This document shows, piece after piece, positions 16,639 to 26,428 of a stretch of 64,000 nt of DNA; the stretch's first letter is position 1; every line of letters starts with the position of its first letter. The stretch lies in contig NZ_OAOP01000001.1 in the NCBI RefSeq assembly GCF_900207585.1, positions 682,001-746,000 on the forward strand. Reading direction: 5' to 3'. The notes under the pieces were generated by a model, which made no database searches, had not been told where the DNA came from, and worked only from the letters and a program-made list of their open reading frames with translations. This DNA comes from Bacillus oleivorans. Its GTDB lineage: Bacteria > Bacillota > Bacilli > Bacillales > JC228. The translations under genes were made by a program, and so were the position numbers.

Positions 16639-19600
16639 TTGGGAAACAATGTCTTGCGCCAGCTTTCTTCTGTTGTTTCGATCCTGTTGGTTATGTCATT
16701 CATCTTGTCATCCATTGATTATTCATCTGCAGCAGCTCAAATGGCCGATGATCAGTGGGTACAGCTTCAAGTTGAAAATGGCGATTTTGAGGTTAATCCT
16801 GCTTCAGAAACAGATCTGCCTGGCTGGGAGTACTGGGATGGCGGCTATCAGGAAGGAATGAGTATCTCTCAAGATCGTGCATTTGCAGGGGAGCAAAGTC
16901 TGAAAGTCCATAATAATGGAGTAGTCGGTCTGTTTAGTCAAGAGATTCCGGTAACTGAAGGCGATACATACAAACTGTCAGCACAACTTTTCATTGAAGA
17001 ATTGACATCTGGAAACCCTGGGATCTGGCTGCGATGGCTGAATGAGGAAGGGGAAATTATTCAAAATAGCCCAAAATACTTCGAGAACCTTCCTCTTCAG
17101 CAATGGAATGAAGTTACAATTGAAGCGGCTGCCCCGCCTGAAGCAAAGAGTGTTAAAATTTTCATTTATCAAACGACAGCCACCAAAATGAAGGGCTACT
17201 ATGATCAAATCCAGCTATTTAAAAAATCATCAGGGATTGCAGTAGACTTACAGAATCCAAGTTTTGAAGAAGCTTCTATTGATGGAACAATACCAAGTTG
17301 GGAGTTTTACCCGCCACAGCTTAGTGATGGGACCTCTATTTCTCTCAGTCGAGATGTTGTATATGCAGGTGAACAGAGTGTAAAGATAACAGACGGTTCC
17401 AATGAAAAATCAGTTGGGTTGTACAGTAGCGCCGTTCAAATAGAACCAAACAAGGTCTACACCGTTTCAGGCAAAGCTTATATCGAATCTGGAGGTATTA
17501 GTATCTACGTTAAATTTTATAATAGCTCTGGACAAGAAGTTGGCAGTTATCGAACCGGATATAATTCACCAAATAATCAATGGATTGATATCCTTGCAGA
17601 AGGGAAAGCCCCTGCAGATTCGGTGTCTGCAAAAGTTTTCTTATACGCTGGTGCAGCTGGTACAAGCTCGGCCTATTATGATGACTTCAGATTATCCATG
17701 AAAGAACAGCTGGAGCTTCCTTTTGAATTTGGCAATCCCATTAACTATGGTCCAGCCGCTTTAGCAGCGAAAATCCAAGGCGCAGCAATCGGAAATGGAG
17801 AACTTTATTTTGTCACGAACGGCTCACCCGGCACTTTTTATGCGAATGATGCCAGTACAGGAGAAGTCATTTTCTCTCAGCCGATTCCCGGGATTGATGT
17901 CGTCTGGGGATTAACAATCGGATCTGATGGTAATGTATATTTCTCCGGTACGTATAATGGGATCTTATACCGTTATGTTGTAAACGAAAAAAGAATTGAG
18001 CAAGTAGGTAAAAACCCATCGGATGATTGGGTCTGGGAATTAGAAGCTTCTGAAGATGGGAAAATTTATGGAGCGACTTATCCAAATGCAAAAGTGTTTG
18101 AATATGATATAGCAAAAAATCAATTTAGAGACTTAGGTTCGATCCACCCAGACCAGAAATATGCAAGAGGACTAGGGGTAACAAATGAAAATCTTTATGT
18201 AGGGATTGGCACTACCGCCTATTTATATCAAATAAACCGGGAAACTGGCGAGAAGACGGAAATTAATCTCCCCATAACCGGTCAGGAAACGTCTGTTTCG
18301 AATATTTGGGAATACGACAACAGGCTATTTGTTGCTTATGGAACCTCTATGATCGTAATGGATTTGACAACTGGTGAAGTAGTAAAAGAAATGAACTGGC
18401 AGGATGAAAATACATTTGATGGATTAATTTCGGAGCCATCTCCTTATGACAGCAGTCTCATCTACTTCAGGAATAAAAATACAAGTGAATTGTGGACATA
18501 TGATCTAGATACAAATGAAACACAGCCAGTTGAACCGCGTATACAGCTGCCAGCTTCATCTGTAAAAGCGTTCAAATGGACAACCAATCCCGATGGTACA
18601 AAAGTGCTTGCAATTCTGCATCAGCAGATTGAGTATTCGATTTATAACCCGCAAACCAATACGTTAGAGGTCAGCTATCCAGAGGCTGAAATGCAAGGAC
18701 TTGCGATACAAAGTTTGGAAATTGGTGAGGACGATAACGTTTATATGGGCGGATACCAAGGATCGATGGGTGTTTTTGACACTTCGGCAGAAGAATATAT
18801 TTTACACGAAAGAAATCCTCATCAAATCGAGGGCATCGGTTTTCTGAATGGAAAAGTGTATATGGGAACCTATGGGGGAGCTCTCATATATGAGTTCGAT
18901 CCAAATCAACCTTATCATTATACAAATGGAGGTCCTGGAAATAACCCGGAAATGGTCTATGATATTGGCGTAGAACAAAGCAGACCGTTCACTTTTGCCT
19001 CAGGTGAAAACAAGCTTTATATTGGTACGATACCTGATTACGGCAGATTAGGCGGTGCATTAACGATATTTGATTCGCAGACTAATGAATGGAAAAGTAT
19101 CCGCAATATCATACCGAATCAAAGTATTATAGGTTTAGCCTACCTTAACGAAACAGTGTATGGAGGTTCGTCCGTTGCAGGCGGACTTGGGATTGAACCA
19201 ACTGAACAAGAAGCAAAAATGTTTGCCTTTAATACTTCATCGGAAGAATATGAAGTTTTCGATATTAATATAGAAGATTTTCGGCCAGAAATGATCGGGG
19301 AGTTATCGATTGGCCCAGATCAGAATTTATGGGGGATTGCTTGGGGATATGCTAATGATGGAATCGTTAAATCAGTAGTCTTTGCAATGAACCCTGAAAC
19401 AAAAGAAATCCTTAAATCTGCTGAACTCTATCCGGGAGTCCAAAGGGGGAGTCAATGGCGTCCATTCTTTATGAGATGGAGTGACGAGGGCTTACTATAT
19501 ACCACCGCTGGCCGCAGACTTACAGTTATAGATCCTGAAACGATGATGAGTCAACAGCTAGTTGGAGATACTGTTAATCTTATGGATCTGGATAGTGAAG

Positions 19601-20169
19601 GGAACATTTATTACGCTATCGGAGAAAATCTATTTAAATTACCGGTACCTTTAAATAACGCGCTTGTTTCTATCGATGATAATACGGTCATTCAGGGAAG
19701 CGAAAAGAATGTAGAACTGACTGGTACCCTTGCCAATGGGAAAACGGCTGATTTGGCAGGTGCTGAGATAGAATGGTTCAATTCAGATTCTCAGGCTGCT
19801 GTTATTGAAAACGGAAAGCTTATTGGAAATAATGCTGGCAGCACCGCGGTTTACGCTAAGGTAACCTATAATGGAGAAACCATTAATTCCAATACAATCA
19901 CAGTCACAGTTCAAGTTACAGCTTCATCTCTCATATCCCAGATTGAAGAGCTTGAAGCATTAGCAAAACTGAAAAAATCAACCTCTGAGCAACTAGTGAA
20001 CAAATTAAAACAGGCTCAACATCAGTTTGAAAAAGGCGATACAGCTCAAGCAATTAAACATTTACAAGACTTCGTAAAACTCTTAGAAAATAGTAATGAG
20101 AATGAGGATATCATTACCCTGTTAACAACCAATGTGAAATCAATAGAAGATTATTATCGCAAACACTAA
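16639..20169 (+). CDS. large secreted carbohydrate-binding / beta-propeller protein
   Basis: A 1176-aa exported protein without SLH motifs. Order seen: signal peptide (to about 35); two jelly-roll carbohydrate-binding-like domains (about 45-195 and 205-355), each starting N-x-x-F-E and containing an AGEQS(L/V)K(V/I) strand; a long run of beta-propeller-type repeats (about 370-1010: DGNVYFSGTYNGILYRY, DDNVYMGGYQGSMGVFD, ENKLYIGTIPDYGRLGGALTIFD); an Ig-like domain (about 1010-1090); and a C-terminal helical segment (about 1095-1176) with LVNKLKQAQHQFEKGDTAQAIKHL, resembling the FIMAH-type domain of surface enzymes. No catalytic residues can be assigned, so the role is probably glycan binding or adhesion. 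The start is TTG with AAAGGAG ten bases upstream. Confidence 0.8.
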   Translation: MGNNVLRQLSSVVSILLVMSFILSSIDYSSAAAQMADDQWVQLQVENGDFEVNPASETDLPGWEYWDGGYQEGMSISQDRAFAGEQSLKVHNNGVVGLFSQEIPVTEGDTYKLSAQLFIEELTSGNPGIWLRWLNEEGEIIQNSPKYFENLPLQQWNEVTIEAAAPPEAKSVKIFIYQTTATKMKGYYDQIQLFKKSSGIAVDLQNPSFEEASIDGTIPSWEFYPPQLSDGTSISLSRDVVYAGEQSVKITDGSNEKSVGLYSSAVQIEPNKVYTVSGKAYIESGGISIYVKFYNSSGQEVGSYRTGYNSPNNQWIDILAEGKAPADSVSAKVFLYAGAAGTSSAYYDDFRLSMKEQLELPFEFGNPINYGPAALAAKIQGAAIGNGELYFVTNGSPGTFYANDASTGEVIFSQPIPGIDVVWGLTIGSDGNVYFSGTYNGILYRYVVNEKRIEQVGKNPSDDWVWELEASEDGKIYGATYPNAKVFEYDIAKNQFRDLGSIHPDQKYARGLGVTNENLYVGIGTTAYLYQINRETGEKTEINLPITGQETSVSNIWEYDNRLFVAYGTSMIVMDLTTGEVVKEMNWQDENTFDGLISEPSPYDSSLIYFRNKNTSELWTYDLDTNETQPVEPRIQLPASSVKAFKWTTNPDGTKVLAILHQQIEYSIYNPQTNTLEVSYPEAEMQGLAIQSLEIGEDDNVYMGGYQGSMGVFDTSAEEYILHERNPHQIEGIGFLNGKVYMGTYGGALIYEFDPNQPYHYTNGGPGNNPEMVYDIGVEQSRPFTFASGENKLYIGTIPDYGRLGGALTIFDSQTNEWKSIRNIIPNQSIIGLAYLNETVYGGSSVAGGLGIEPTEQEAKMFAFNTSSEEYEVFDINIEDFRPEMIGELSIGPDQNLWGIAWGYANDGIVKSVVFAMNPETKEILKSAELYPGVQRGSQWRPFFMRWSDEGLLYTTAGRRLTVIDPETMMSQQLVGDTVNLMDLDSEGNIYYAIGENLFKLPVPLNNALVSIDDNTVIQGSEKNVELTGTLANGKTADLAGAEIEWFNSDSQAAVIENGKLIGNNAGSTAVYAKVTYNGETINSNTITVTVQVTASSLISQIEELEALAKLKKSTSEQLVNKLKQAQHQFEKGDTAQAIKHLQDFVKLLENSNENEDIITLLTTNVKSIEDYYRKH

Positions 20170-20172
20170 AAC

Positions 20173-20228
20173 GAAACAAAGGGACGGTTCTTCTGTTTCA
20201 TGAAACAGAAGAACCGTCCCTTTGTTTC
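20173..20228. repeat. GGGACGGTTCTTC palindrome, copy 2 (perfect, 56 bp)
   Basis: Arms 20173-20200 and 20201-20228 are exact reverse complements with no spacer, starting and ending with GAAACAAAGGGACGG and its complement. It lies eight bases beyond the stop codon region of the propeller-protein gene. Confidence 0.95.
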
Positions 20229-20278
20229 ATTCTTGTCCAAATTTGTCATACGAAATTTTAGAAAAATTTTACTGTATA

Positions 20279-20305
20279 TGAAACTTTTTCATATATTATA
20301 GAGTC
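20279..20305 (+). promoter_or_regulatory. ECF-sigma-like promoter of the 1177-aa subtilase
   Basis: TGAAAC (20279-20284) with TTTTTC and a following stretch nearly identical to the S-layer promoter at 35737, but the -10 reads GAGTC rather than CGTC. A hairpin (TATATGAAA / TTTCATATA) overlaps it. Call is weaker than for the S-layer gene. Confidence 0.4.
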
Positions 20306-20402
20306 ATATTGTTTAGCGAAACTTTTGGGGGTGGGAGTCTTCGTTGATTTTTAATTAAATCAAAAGAAGTAGTTTTTAAGAGGAAATTTAAAGGGGGATC
20401 AT

Positions 20403-23400
20403 ATGAGAAAAATCAAAAAAGCACTTAATCTTTCGCTTGCTGCAGGGCTCGTTTTTTCTACTTTAGCTGCTGGAGCAAGTGCACAGACGACTGGTGAAGA
20501 TGCATATAAAGCACATATCTCGTCTGTTATTCAAAAAAGTCCTTTACTAAAACAGACACAAAATAATAAAACAGAAAATCCAACGATGAGTGCAGATACA
20601 CTTGTAATTAAATACACGTCACCTCTCACATCCAGTCAGAATCAAAAGGCAAAAGCCACTATGGTGCAAAACATAAAAGAACTGCAATATGCGGTGGTAA
20701 AGGTTCACAACAAAGACCAGTTAGACAAAGTCATTAATCAATATATGAGCTATGACAACGTTATTTCCGTAAAACCAAGTGTTTACTTTACTCCATTTGC
20801 AGCTGCAGCAGATCCGAAAGCAGCAGAACAGTACCATCTAAGCATGCTGCAAATTGCTAAAGCACAAGGCTTAGCCGGAAAAAATAAAGTAAAAGTTGCG
20901 GTTATTGATCAGGGGATTGATAGAGATCACCCAGAGCTTAAGAATAAGCTCGGTGTCGGATATAACATGATCGAACCTTTAAACCAGCCTTGGGCAGATT
21001 TCCATGGTACACACGTAGCGGGTATCATTGGAGCTGAAAAAGGAAATGGAACGGGCGGATACGGAATCAATCCAAATGTTGAAATCATTTCGATCGACGT
21101 GTTTAACCGTCAATGGGGAGCAACCGATTATGATATCGCGGAAGGCATTTTACAGGCAGTCAAAAGCGGTGCCAAAGTTATTAATATGAGTTTAGGATCT
21201 ACCATGAATTCACCACTGATTGAAGATGCTGTAAAACAAGCGGTTAAGAAGAATGTTGTCGTCGTCGCTGCTGCAGGTAACTTTGGGGATGATATAAAGA
21301 GCTATCCGGCGGCGAATGAAGGAGTCATCTCTGTAGGAGCAATCAATGATAAAAAAGAACTGGCTGAATTCTCTTCGTACGGACCATCTGTTGATTTGGT
21401 AGCACCTGGAGAAGCAGTTTATGCCCCGCTTTATGATTACGAGAAAGGATCTACATACGCGAAGCTGGATGGAACTTCGATGGCATCTCCAGTTGTAGCA
21501 GGGGTAGCGTCTTTATTGTTATCGAAATACCCTAATTTAACACCATTACAAGTGGAATATATTTTAGAGAAAACAGCAACAGACCTTGGCGATAAAGGCT
21601 TTGATGTCAAATATGCGAATGGACTCGTTAATCCAGTAGCGGCCCTCCAATTTGATATCAAGAAAATTCCAGCCTTGTCTGCATCAGAATATAATAAGGA
21701 AGAAATCTTAAAACGTGCTGTTAAGATTGATCCAAAAGCTAAAAAGACCCAAGAAGGCAATTTTGTTAAGCCGTATGAGCAAAAATGGTATCAGTTTAAT
21801 GCAGCTGAAGGAGAGTACATCCAGCTTAAGGTAACTGGATCTGCTAATTACGATTATGCCTTAAAGGTTCATGTTTTCGGGGAAAAAGACTCTGCTGAAC
21901 ATGAGGTTAACATGGTTGCAGAGAATCTCTCAGAAGGAAAGCTAGTAAAGGTTCCATTCTCCGGAACTGTAGCTGTTGCTGTAGTGGATGCAAATGGGAA
22001 TTATGATAACTCAGGCCAAAACCGGTCCCATTACGCATTAGATATTGAAGTCACGAAGGAAATTCCTGAAGCAGCCTCAAGTTTTACTGAGCCTGTTGTG
22101 GTTGAATCATTGCCGTATAGCGGAGAAGATACTTTTGTGTCTGCAGATTTCAAAGCAGCAGCGGAAGACTATTACAAAATTCAGGTGGATGAACCACAAG
22201 TGATTCGAGTTGAACTTAGCGGGGTTCCTGGAGTTAACTCAGCCATTGAAGCTTATTTTGCAGATGAGATGATGATGGAAGAAATGAGTAAGATGGAAAC
22301 CGAAATGACTGACACTGAAAACCCAGACACCGATAAGTCTGAAGGCAAGCCAGAAGAGATTCCGGTTTACCCATTTGTGGTTGCTAATAATAAAGGGTAC
22401 AGTGAAGGCGAAGTTTTAACGTTTGAGGCCATGCCAGGGCAAACATACATTATTAAAGTAACAAATGATAACTCAAATTATTTCGGAATGTACGATTACT
22501 TCCTCGACCCAAGTATGGGAACGGAAGAAAAGGAACAGGATTTTTCTTTAATTCCGTATTATTTGGATATTCATGGTAAGGTTTTGCCGCCTGATGAGGA
22601 TGGTCTCCCATTTGGGATGATGCCGCCTGAAGAAGGTATGGAAGAAGAACAAGCTACTCTAGAATCCCAAAAGGCTTCGATTGCAGCCGTATTTGATATG
22701 TATTACTACCCAGAAGATGACTATGTCACACAAATTGAGAATGCAGCATTACCTTATGAAATGGGGACAGAAGCGTCAGGCTATCTGCAAATGATGGATG
22801 ATGAGGATTGGTTTGCCTTTGAAGCATCTACAACCGGTGTATACCAATTTGGATTAGTCAGTTCACCTGAATCTTATCCGATGATGGAAATCTATGAAAT
22901 TGCTACCGAAAAAACACCAGATGGTGAAGAGATTCGATACCTAAACTGGTTAGGTTCAAATATTTCGTGGGATGCATTCGGAGTTGGGGTGAAGAAGGAT
23001 CTCAATACTGCTCTCCGTAAAGGAAAGAAATACCTAGTGAAATTAAATGAAAATTACTATGAAGGTACAGGAATTTCATTTAATCCGTATGCTTTTACCT
23101 CAAAGGTGCTTCTACAAAACCATGAGGACCAATATGAAGATAATAATGAAACTACCAAGGTAAAAGACCTTCCAGGAACAACGGTTAAAGGTAATTTCGG
23201 AACAGCCAATGACAGAGATGTTTTCTATTTCAAATCATCTAAAGACGCACTTTATGGGGTTACAGTCCAACGTGGTGCATTAAGTGACACATTGAAGAAA
23301 CTGCCTAAAGAACTAGTAGCACCGTTCTATAGTTTTGTAACGTTTATAGAAGATACAAATAATAATAGAACACTAGATGATGATGAATGGGCAAAGGTTC

Positions 23401-23936
23401 AGCACATTGATTTGATGAACATAGATGGAATAACATCTGGTTCGATTTCAGCGAAAAAGGGTAAAAACTATTTTGTGATCCTAGAAGGATACGCTGATGG
23501 TCCGAACTCATTTACGCTGTGGCCATATGAGTTTAAGCTTCAAGAGCAAAACCGCAAAGATGAAGATGCCGGATCCGTGGTAAAAGGGAATGTACCTTCA
23601 AAACCTCTAGCACTTAAGAAAACAACATCTAGACTCTATACAGCAAAAGGTTATTTAAATGCTGGAGTGAAAAATGGTGATGAGGATTGGTATAAAGTAG
23701 ACGTTTCTCACTCTTCAACATTGAAATTCAGAATGAGCACGTCACACGAAACAGATGCCGTTGTAGAGGTTTACCAGAATGGAAAGCTCATTCACTCAGC
23801 CGATGAATATGCATGGGGTGACGATGAAGTCTTCTTCCTGTCTCTAAAACCAGGAACCTATCATGTTAAAGTAAGAGACGCCAACAACAATGCAGCACTT
23901 TCACCTTATGAGTTTAAAGTGTACTTCACTAATTAA
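20403..23936 (+). CDS. very large subtilisin-like serine protease with PPC-like domains
   Basis: A 1177-aa exported S8 protease. A signal peptide (cleavage near ASA-Q, residue 27) and an I9-like propeptide (about 50-135) are followed by the catalytic domain (about 150-415). The triad is Asp in AVIDQGIDRDHPEL (about 169), His in DFHGTHVAGIIGA (about 201) and Ser in GTSMASPVVAGVAS (about 359). The remaining 750 residues are beta-rich, acidic, PPC (pre-peptidase C-terminal)-like modules with DEDWFAFEAS, NDRDVFYFKS and DEDWYKVDV strands; a DTNNNRTLDDDEW segment (about 981) looks like a calcium loop. It carries no SLH motif, so it is likely released. The ATG follows a GGGGG ribosome site. It shares promoter sequence with the S-layer gene. 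Confidence 0.92.
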   Translation: MRKIKKALNLSLAAGLVFSTLAAGASAQTTGEDAYKAHISSVIQKSPLLKQTQNNKTENPTMSADTLVIKYTSPLTSSQNQKAKATMVQNIKELQYAVVKVHNKDQLDKVINQYMSYDNVISVKPSVYFTPFAAAADPKAAEQYHLSMLQIAKAQGLAGKNKVKVAVIDQGIDRDHPELKNKLGVGYNMIEPLNQPWADFHGTHVAGIIGAEKGNGTGGYGINPNVEIISIDVFNRQWGATDYDIAEGILQAVKSGAKVINMSLGSTMNSPLIEDAVKQAVKKNVVVVAAAGNFGDDIKSYPAANEGVISVGAINDKKELAEFSSYGPSVDLVAPGEAVYAPLYDYEKGSTYAKLDGTSMASPVVAGVASLLLSKYPNLTPLQVEYILEKTATDLGDKGFDVKYANGLVNPVAALQFDIKKIPALSASEYNKEEILKRAVKIDPKAKKTQEGNFVKPYEQKWYQFNAAEGEYIQLKVTGSANYDYALKVHVFGEKDSAEHEVNMVAENLSEGKLVKVPFSGTVAVAVVDANGNYDNSGQNRSHYALDIEVTKEIPEAASSFTEPVVVESLPYSGEDTFVSADFKAAAEDYYKIQVDEPQVIRVELSGVPGVNSAIEAYFADEMMMEEMSKMETEMTDTENPDTDKSEGKPEEIPVYPFVVANNKGYSEGEVLTFEAMPGQTYIIKVTNDNSNYFGMYDYFLDPSMGTEEKEQDFSLIPYYLDIHGKVLPPDEDGLPFGMMPPEEGMEEEQATLESQKASIAAVFDMYYYPEDDYVTQIENAALPYEMGTEASGYLQMMDDEDWFAFEASTTGVYQFGLVSSPESYPMMEIYEIATEKTPDGEEIRYLNWLGSNISWDAFGVGVKKDLNTALRKGKKYLVKLNENYYEGTGISFNPYAFTSKVLLQNHEDQYEDNNETTKVKDLPGTTVKGNFGTANDRDVFYFKSSKDALYGVTVQRGALSDTLKKLPKELVAPFYSFVTFIEDTNNNRTLDDDEWAKVQHIDLMNIDGITSGSISAKKGKNYFVILEGYADGPNSFTLWPYEFKLQEQNRKDEDAGSVVKGNVPSKPLALKKTTSRLYTAKGYLNAGVKNGDEDWYKVDVSHSSTLKFRMSTSHETDAVVEVYQNGKLIHSADEYAWGDDEVFFLSLKPGTYHVKVRDANNNAALSPYEFKVYFTN

Positions 23937-23946
23937 ATTTACAGGG

Positions 23947-23972
23947 AAAAGCGGCCTCGTGCCGCTTTTTTC
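23947..23972 (+). terminator. terminator after the large subtilase
   Basis: AAAAGCGGC-CTCGT-GCCGCTTTTTT: short GC stem with flanking A/T tracts. Confidence 0.92.
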
Positions 23973-23974
23973 TT

Positions 23975-24031
23975 GAAACAGAGGGACGGTTCTTCCGTTT
24001 CACTGAAACGGAAGAACCGTCCCTCTGTTTT
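23975..24031. repeat. GGGACGGTTCTTC palindrome, copy 3
   Basis: Arms of about 27 bp starting GAAACAGAGGGACGG, with a 3-base centre. It differs from copies 1-2 by TTCCG for TTCTG in both arms, so the change is compensated. Confidence 0.92.
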
Positions 24032-24141
24032 TTCATAAAATAACCAACTAAAATACTATTTAGTTTTATAGGTTAAGTTTGGTAGAATAATAGGGACGTT
24101 TTACAAAAAAACTAGTTTTTCGACACAGGGGGTTGAAAGGA

Positions 24142-26064
24142 TTGAGGAAAACAATAGCGGCTATTGCCACATTTATGTTGGTTTTGAGTTTATTCTCTTT
24201 ACCTGCTAAACAAGCAATGGCAGCCGAGGATGACATTACTGGCCATCGTTTAGAAACTGAAATGCGTCATCTGATTGAGTTAGGCGTTCTTGCAGGCTAT
24301 GGAAACAATATTTACAAGCCAAATCAAACAATCACTAGAGCTGAATTTGCAAACTATGTTTATAGGGCATTGCAGCTGCCTAATGGAGTGCACAAGTTTC
24401 CTGATGTAGACCCAGGCTCTTCGTTAGCGGTAGGAATCAATGCTTCTGCAGCAGCGGGGCTTGTTCAAGGCGGAAGTGACGGCAAATTTAGACCGAATGA
24501 TTTGATTACACGCGAACAAATGGCAGTTATGATTGATAAGTCATTAGCATACTTACAAATGGAAGCAGAAAAAGCTCCCCTGCCATTTACAGATAATGAT
24601 GAAATTCAGTCATCCACTTTTGCGTTAGCGATCATGCATAATGTTTCTTTAGAGATTATAAGAGGCTTTGACGATAATACGTTCAGGCCAAAACAAAATG
24701 CAACAAGAGCAGAGGCCGCAGCCTTTATTTCCAGATTAATTACGAAATATGAGGAGCAAGGCGGAGAAGTTACTCCAGATGTCTATAAAGTAGGAACGAT
24801 TAATGCAGATGGAACCATCTCATACGGATCACAATCGTATACTACATATGATGCAGCCACTGCAGCTGTTACATCTGCTTCTACGCAGGTTATTTCTTTA
24901 GGAGAGAAAATCGTAAAAATGCCTTCAGGTATTGCGATTACTCAGCCTAATCCTGATAATCAAGCTATTTTTTACTCTAGACCGGTCTTTACAACAGCAA
25001 ATATTATGTTTGGTGTAGAACTTTATCGAGAACTAGAATATATCGAATCCACTGGAGAATATGTAAAAGTCCGGGTGGCTGATTCGATTGGTTATGTCAA
25101 ACATTCTGCTGTAAAGCTTGTGCCTACTCAGCAAAAAAGCAGTAGATCTTATTATCAAGTAGACGCATCTGGTGATTTAATTCACCTTGAATACAGCTAT
25201 TCAGCAAATGCGTATCATACTGGTTACGCGGTAGGGCCAGCACCAGACTTTTTAGAAACTGGCAAGAAATATTACAGCTGGAATGGGTACGACTTCTATG
25301 CAGAAAATGGAACAAAAGTAGGAACAGCCTATAATTACTTCCAGTACCTGCCGATTAGAACAGCAACCAGCTATACTGCACAAGAATTAGACCAATTTAT
25401 AGCTCAAAAATATCAAGAGCTTGGGGTTTCAAATGGATTACTTACTGGCAAAGGTGCTTTCTTAAAACAAGTTGAAGAACAATATCGGGTTAATGCATTG
25501 TTTATTTTAGCAATGGCTGGCCATGAAAGCCGTTACGGTACAAGTGCATATGCCATCGAAAGAAACAATTTGTTTGGAATTGAAGCTTTTGATAGCGATC
25601 CAAACCGCGCAAAATATTTTGATAGTGTAGAAGATAGTATCACTGCATTAGCACAAAACTATATGAATGAGAAGTATGTTAGTCCAAATGTTTCCTATGA
25701 TAACGGAGCGGTTGCCGGTAACAAAACAACAGGTGTCAACGTCCGTTATGCATCTGACCCATACTGGGGCTTAAAGGTTGCCCGTCATATGTACGGCATT
25801 GACAAGGCGCTTGGAGGGAAAGATCTAGGAAAATATCAAATTGGCATTACGAATACGAGCGGATTAAATATACGGACACAGCCTACCACATCATCTGCGA
25901 TCGTTTTCACTTATGATAAAGCTGGTTATCCAGTTGTGATTTTGGAAAGCGTTACTCAACCAGACGGATCCATCTGGCATAAAATCATCTCTGATAAACT
26001 CGATGTAAAAGAAGCTTATGTGTATTCGATCTATGTCAATCAGCTGAATACAGTCAATCAATAA
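24142..26064 (+). CDS. SLH-domain glucosaminidase with SH3 domain
   Basis: A 640-aa exported cell-wall hydrolase, expected to cut the GlcNAc-MurNAc glycan backbone. Signal peptide to about residue 28 (ending AMA), three SLH motifs (about 30-205; TITRAEFANYVYRAL, LITREQMAVMIDKSL, NATRAEAAAFISRLI), a beta-rich SH3-like middle, a glucosaminidase domain (about 413-553) with probable catalytic Glu in AMAGHESRYGTSAYA and NNLFGIEAFD, and a C-terminal bacterial SH3 (about 570-635, SGLNIRTQPTTSS). TTG at 24142 is preferred because AGGGGG lies nine bases before it and the signal peptide then begins MRKTIAA; the in-frame TTG at 24133 is too close to that site. A TTCGACA (Spo0A-like) sequence at 24119-24125 overlaps the leader. 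Confidence 0.9.
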   Translation: MRKTIAAIATFMLVLSLFSLPAKQAMAAEDDITGHRLETEMRHLIELGVLAGYGNNIYKPNQTITRAEFANYVYRALQLPNGVHKFPDVDPGSSLAVGINASAAAGLVQGGSDGKFRPNDLITREQMAVMIDKSLAYLQMEAEKAPLPFTDNDEIQSSTFALAIMHNVSLEIIRGFDDNTFRPKQNATRAEAAAFISRLITKYEEQGGEVTPDVYKVGTINADGTISYGSQSYTTYDAATAAVTSASTQVISLGEKIVKMPSGIAITQPNPDNQAIFYSRPVFTTANIMFGVELYRELEYIESTGEYVKVRVADSIGYVKHSAVKLVPTQQKSSRSYYQVDASGDLIHLEYSYSANAYHTGYAVGPAPDFLETGKKYYSWNGYDFYAENGTKVGTAYNYFQYLPIRTATSYTAQELDQFIAQKYQELGVSNGLLTGKGAFLKQVEEQYRVNALFILAMAGHESRYGTSAYAIERNNLFGIEAFDSDPNRAKYFDSVEDSITALAQNYMNEKYVSPNVSYDNGAVAGNKTTGVNVRYASDPYWGLKVARHMYGIDKALGGKDLGKYQIGITNTSGLNIRTQPTTSSAIVFTYDKAGYPVVILESVTQPDGSIWHKIISDKLDVKEAYVYSIYVNQLNTVNQ

Positions 26065-26065
26065 T

Positions 26066-26103
26066 GAAAAATCCCTTAGGTAGTTTCCTAAGGGATTTTT
26101 ATT
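26066..26103 (+). terminator. terminator after SLH-glucosaminidase
   Basis: Perfect 14-bp stem (AAAAATCCCTTAGG / CCTAAGGGATTTTT) with a six-base loop. Confidence 0.95.
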
Positions 26104-26114
26104 TTTCTTTATAA

Positions 26115-26294
26115 GCGGACATTAGTTCCGTTATTGCTATAAAAACAACTGTTTTATTGATGTTATAGGACATACGTTCCGTTATCTTACAAAAATCATG
26201 TAAAAATAACAGTCTTTTACCAAAATAGCGGAACCAGTGTCCGATAAAATCAGAAATCACCCTGTTTTTCGCAAATAGCGGAACCAGTGTCCGG
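26115..26294. repeat. CGGA-N7-TCCG dyad array, copy B
   Basis: Motifs at about 26115 and 26166 (GGACATTAGTTCCGTTAT, GGACATACGTTCCGTTAT) and inverted motifs at 26224 and 26274 (AATAGCGGAACCAGTGTCCG twice). Spacing is about 50, 58 and 50 bp, as in array A. Confidence 0.88.
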
Positions 26295-26384
26295 AAAAAC
26301 TAGCACCTATGATGAACTCGCTTCTTCTATACCGAGATAGAGCTAATTTAATACAGGTTTAAGAGTTATAAGTTCATATAAAAA

Positions 26385-26428
26385 ACGACCTTAAGAAGGA
26401 GTAACAACTCCTTCTTAAGGTCTATTTT
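26385..26428. terminator. terminator of the murJ-like gene
   Basis: Perfect 15-bp stem (26387-26401 with 26408-26422) and T-tracts on both strands, abutting the minus-strand stop codon. Confidence 0.92.
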
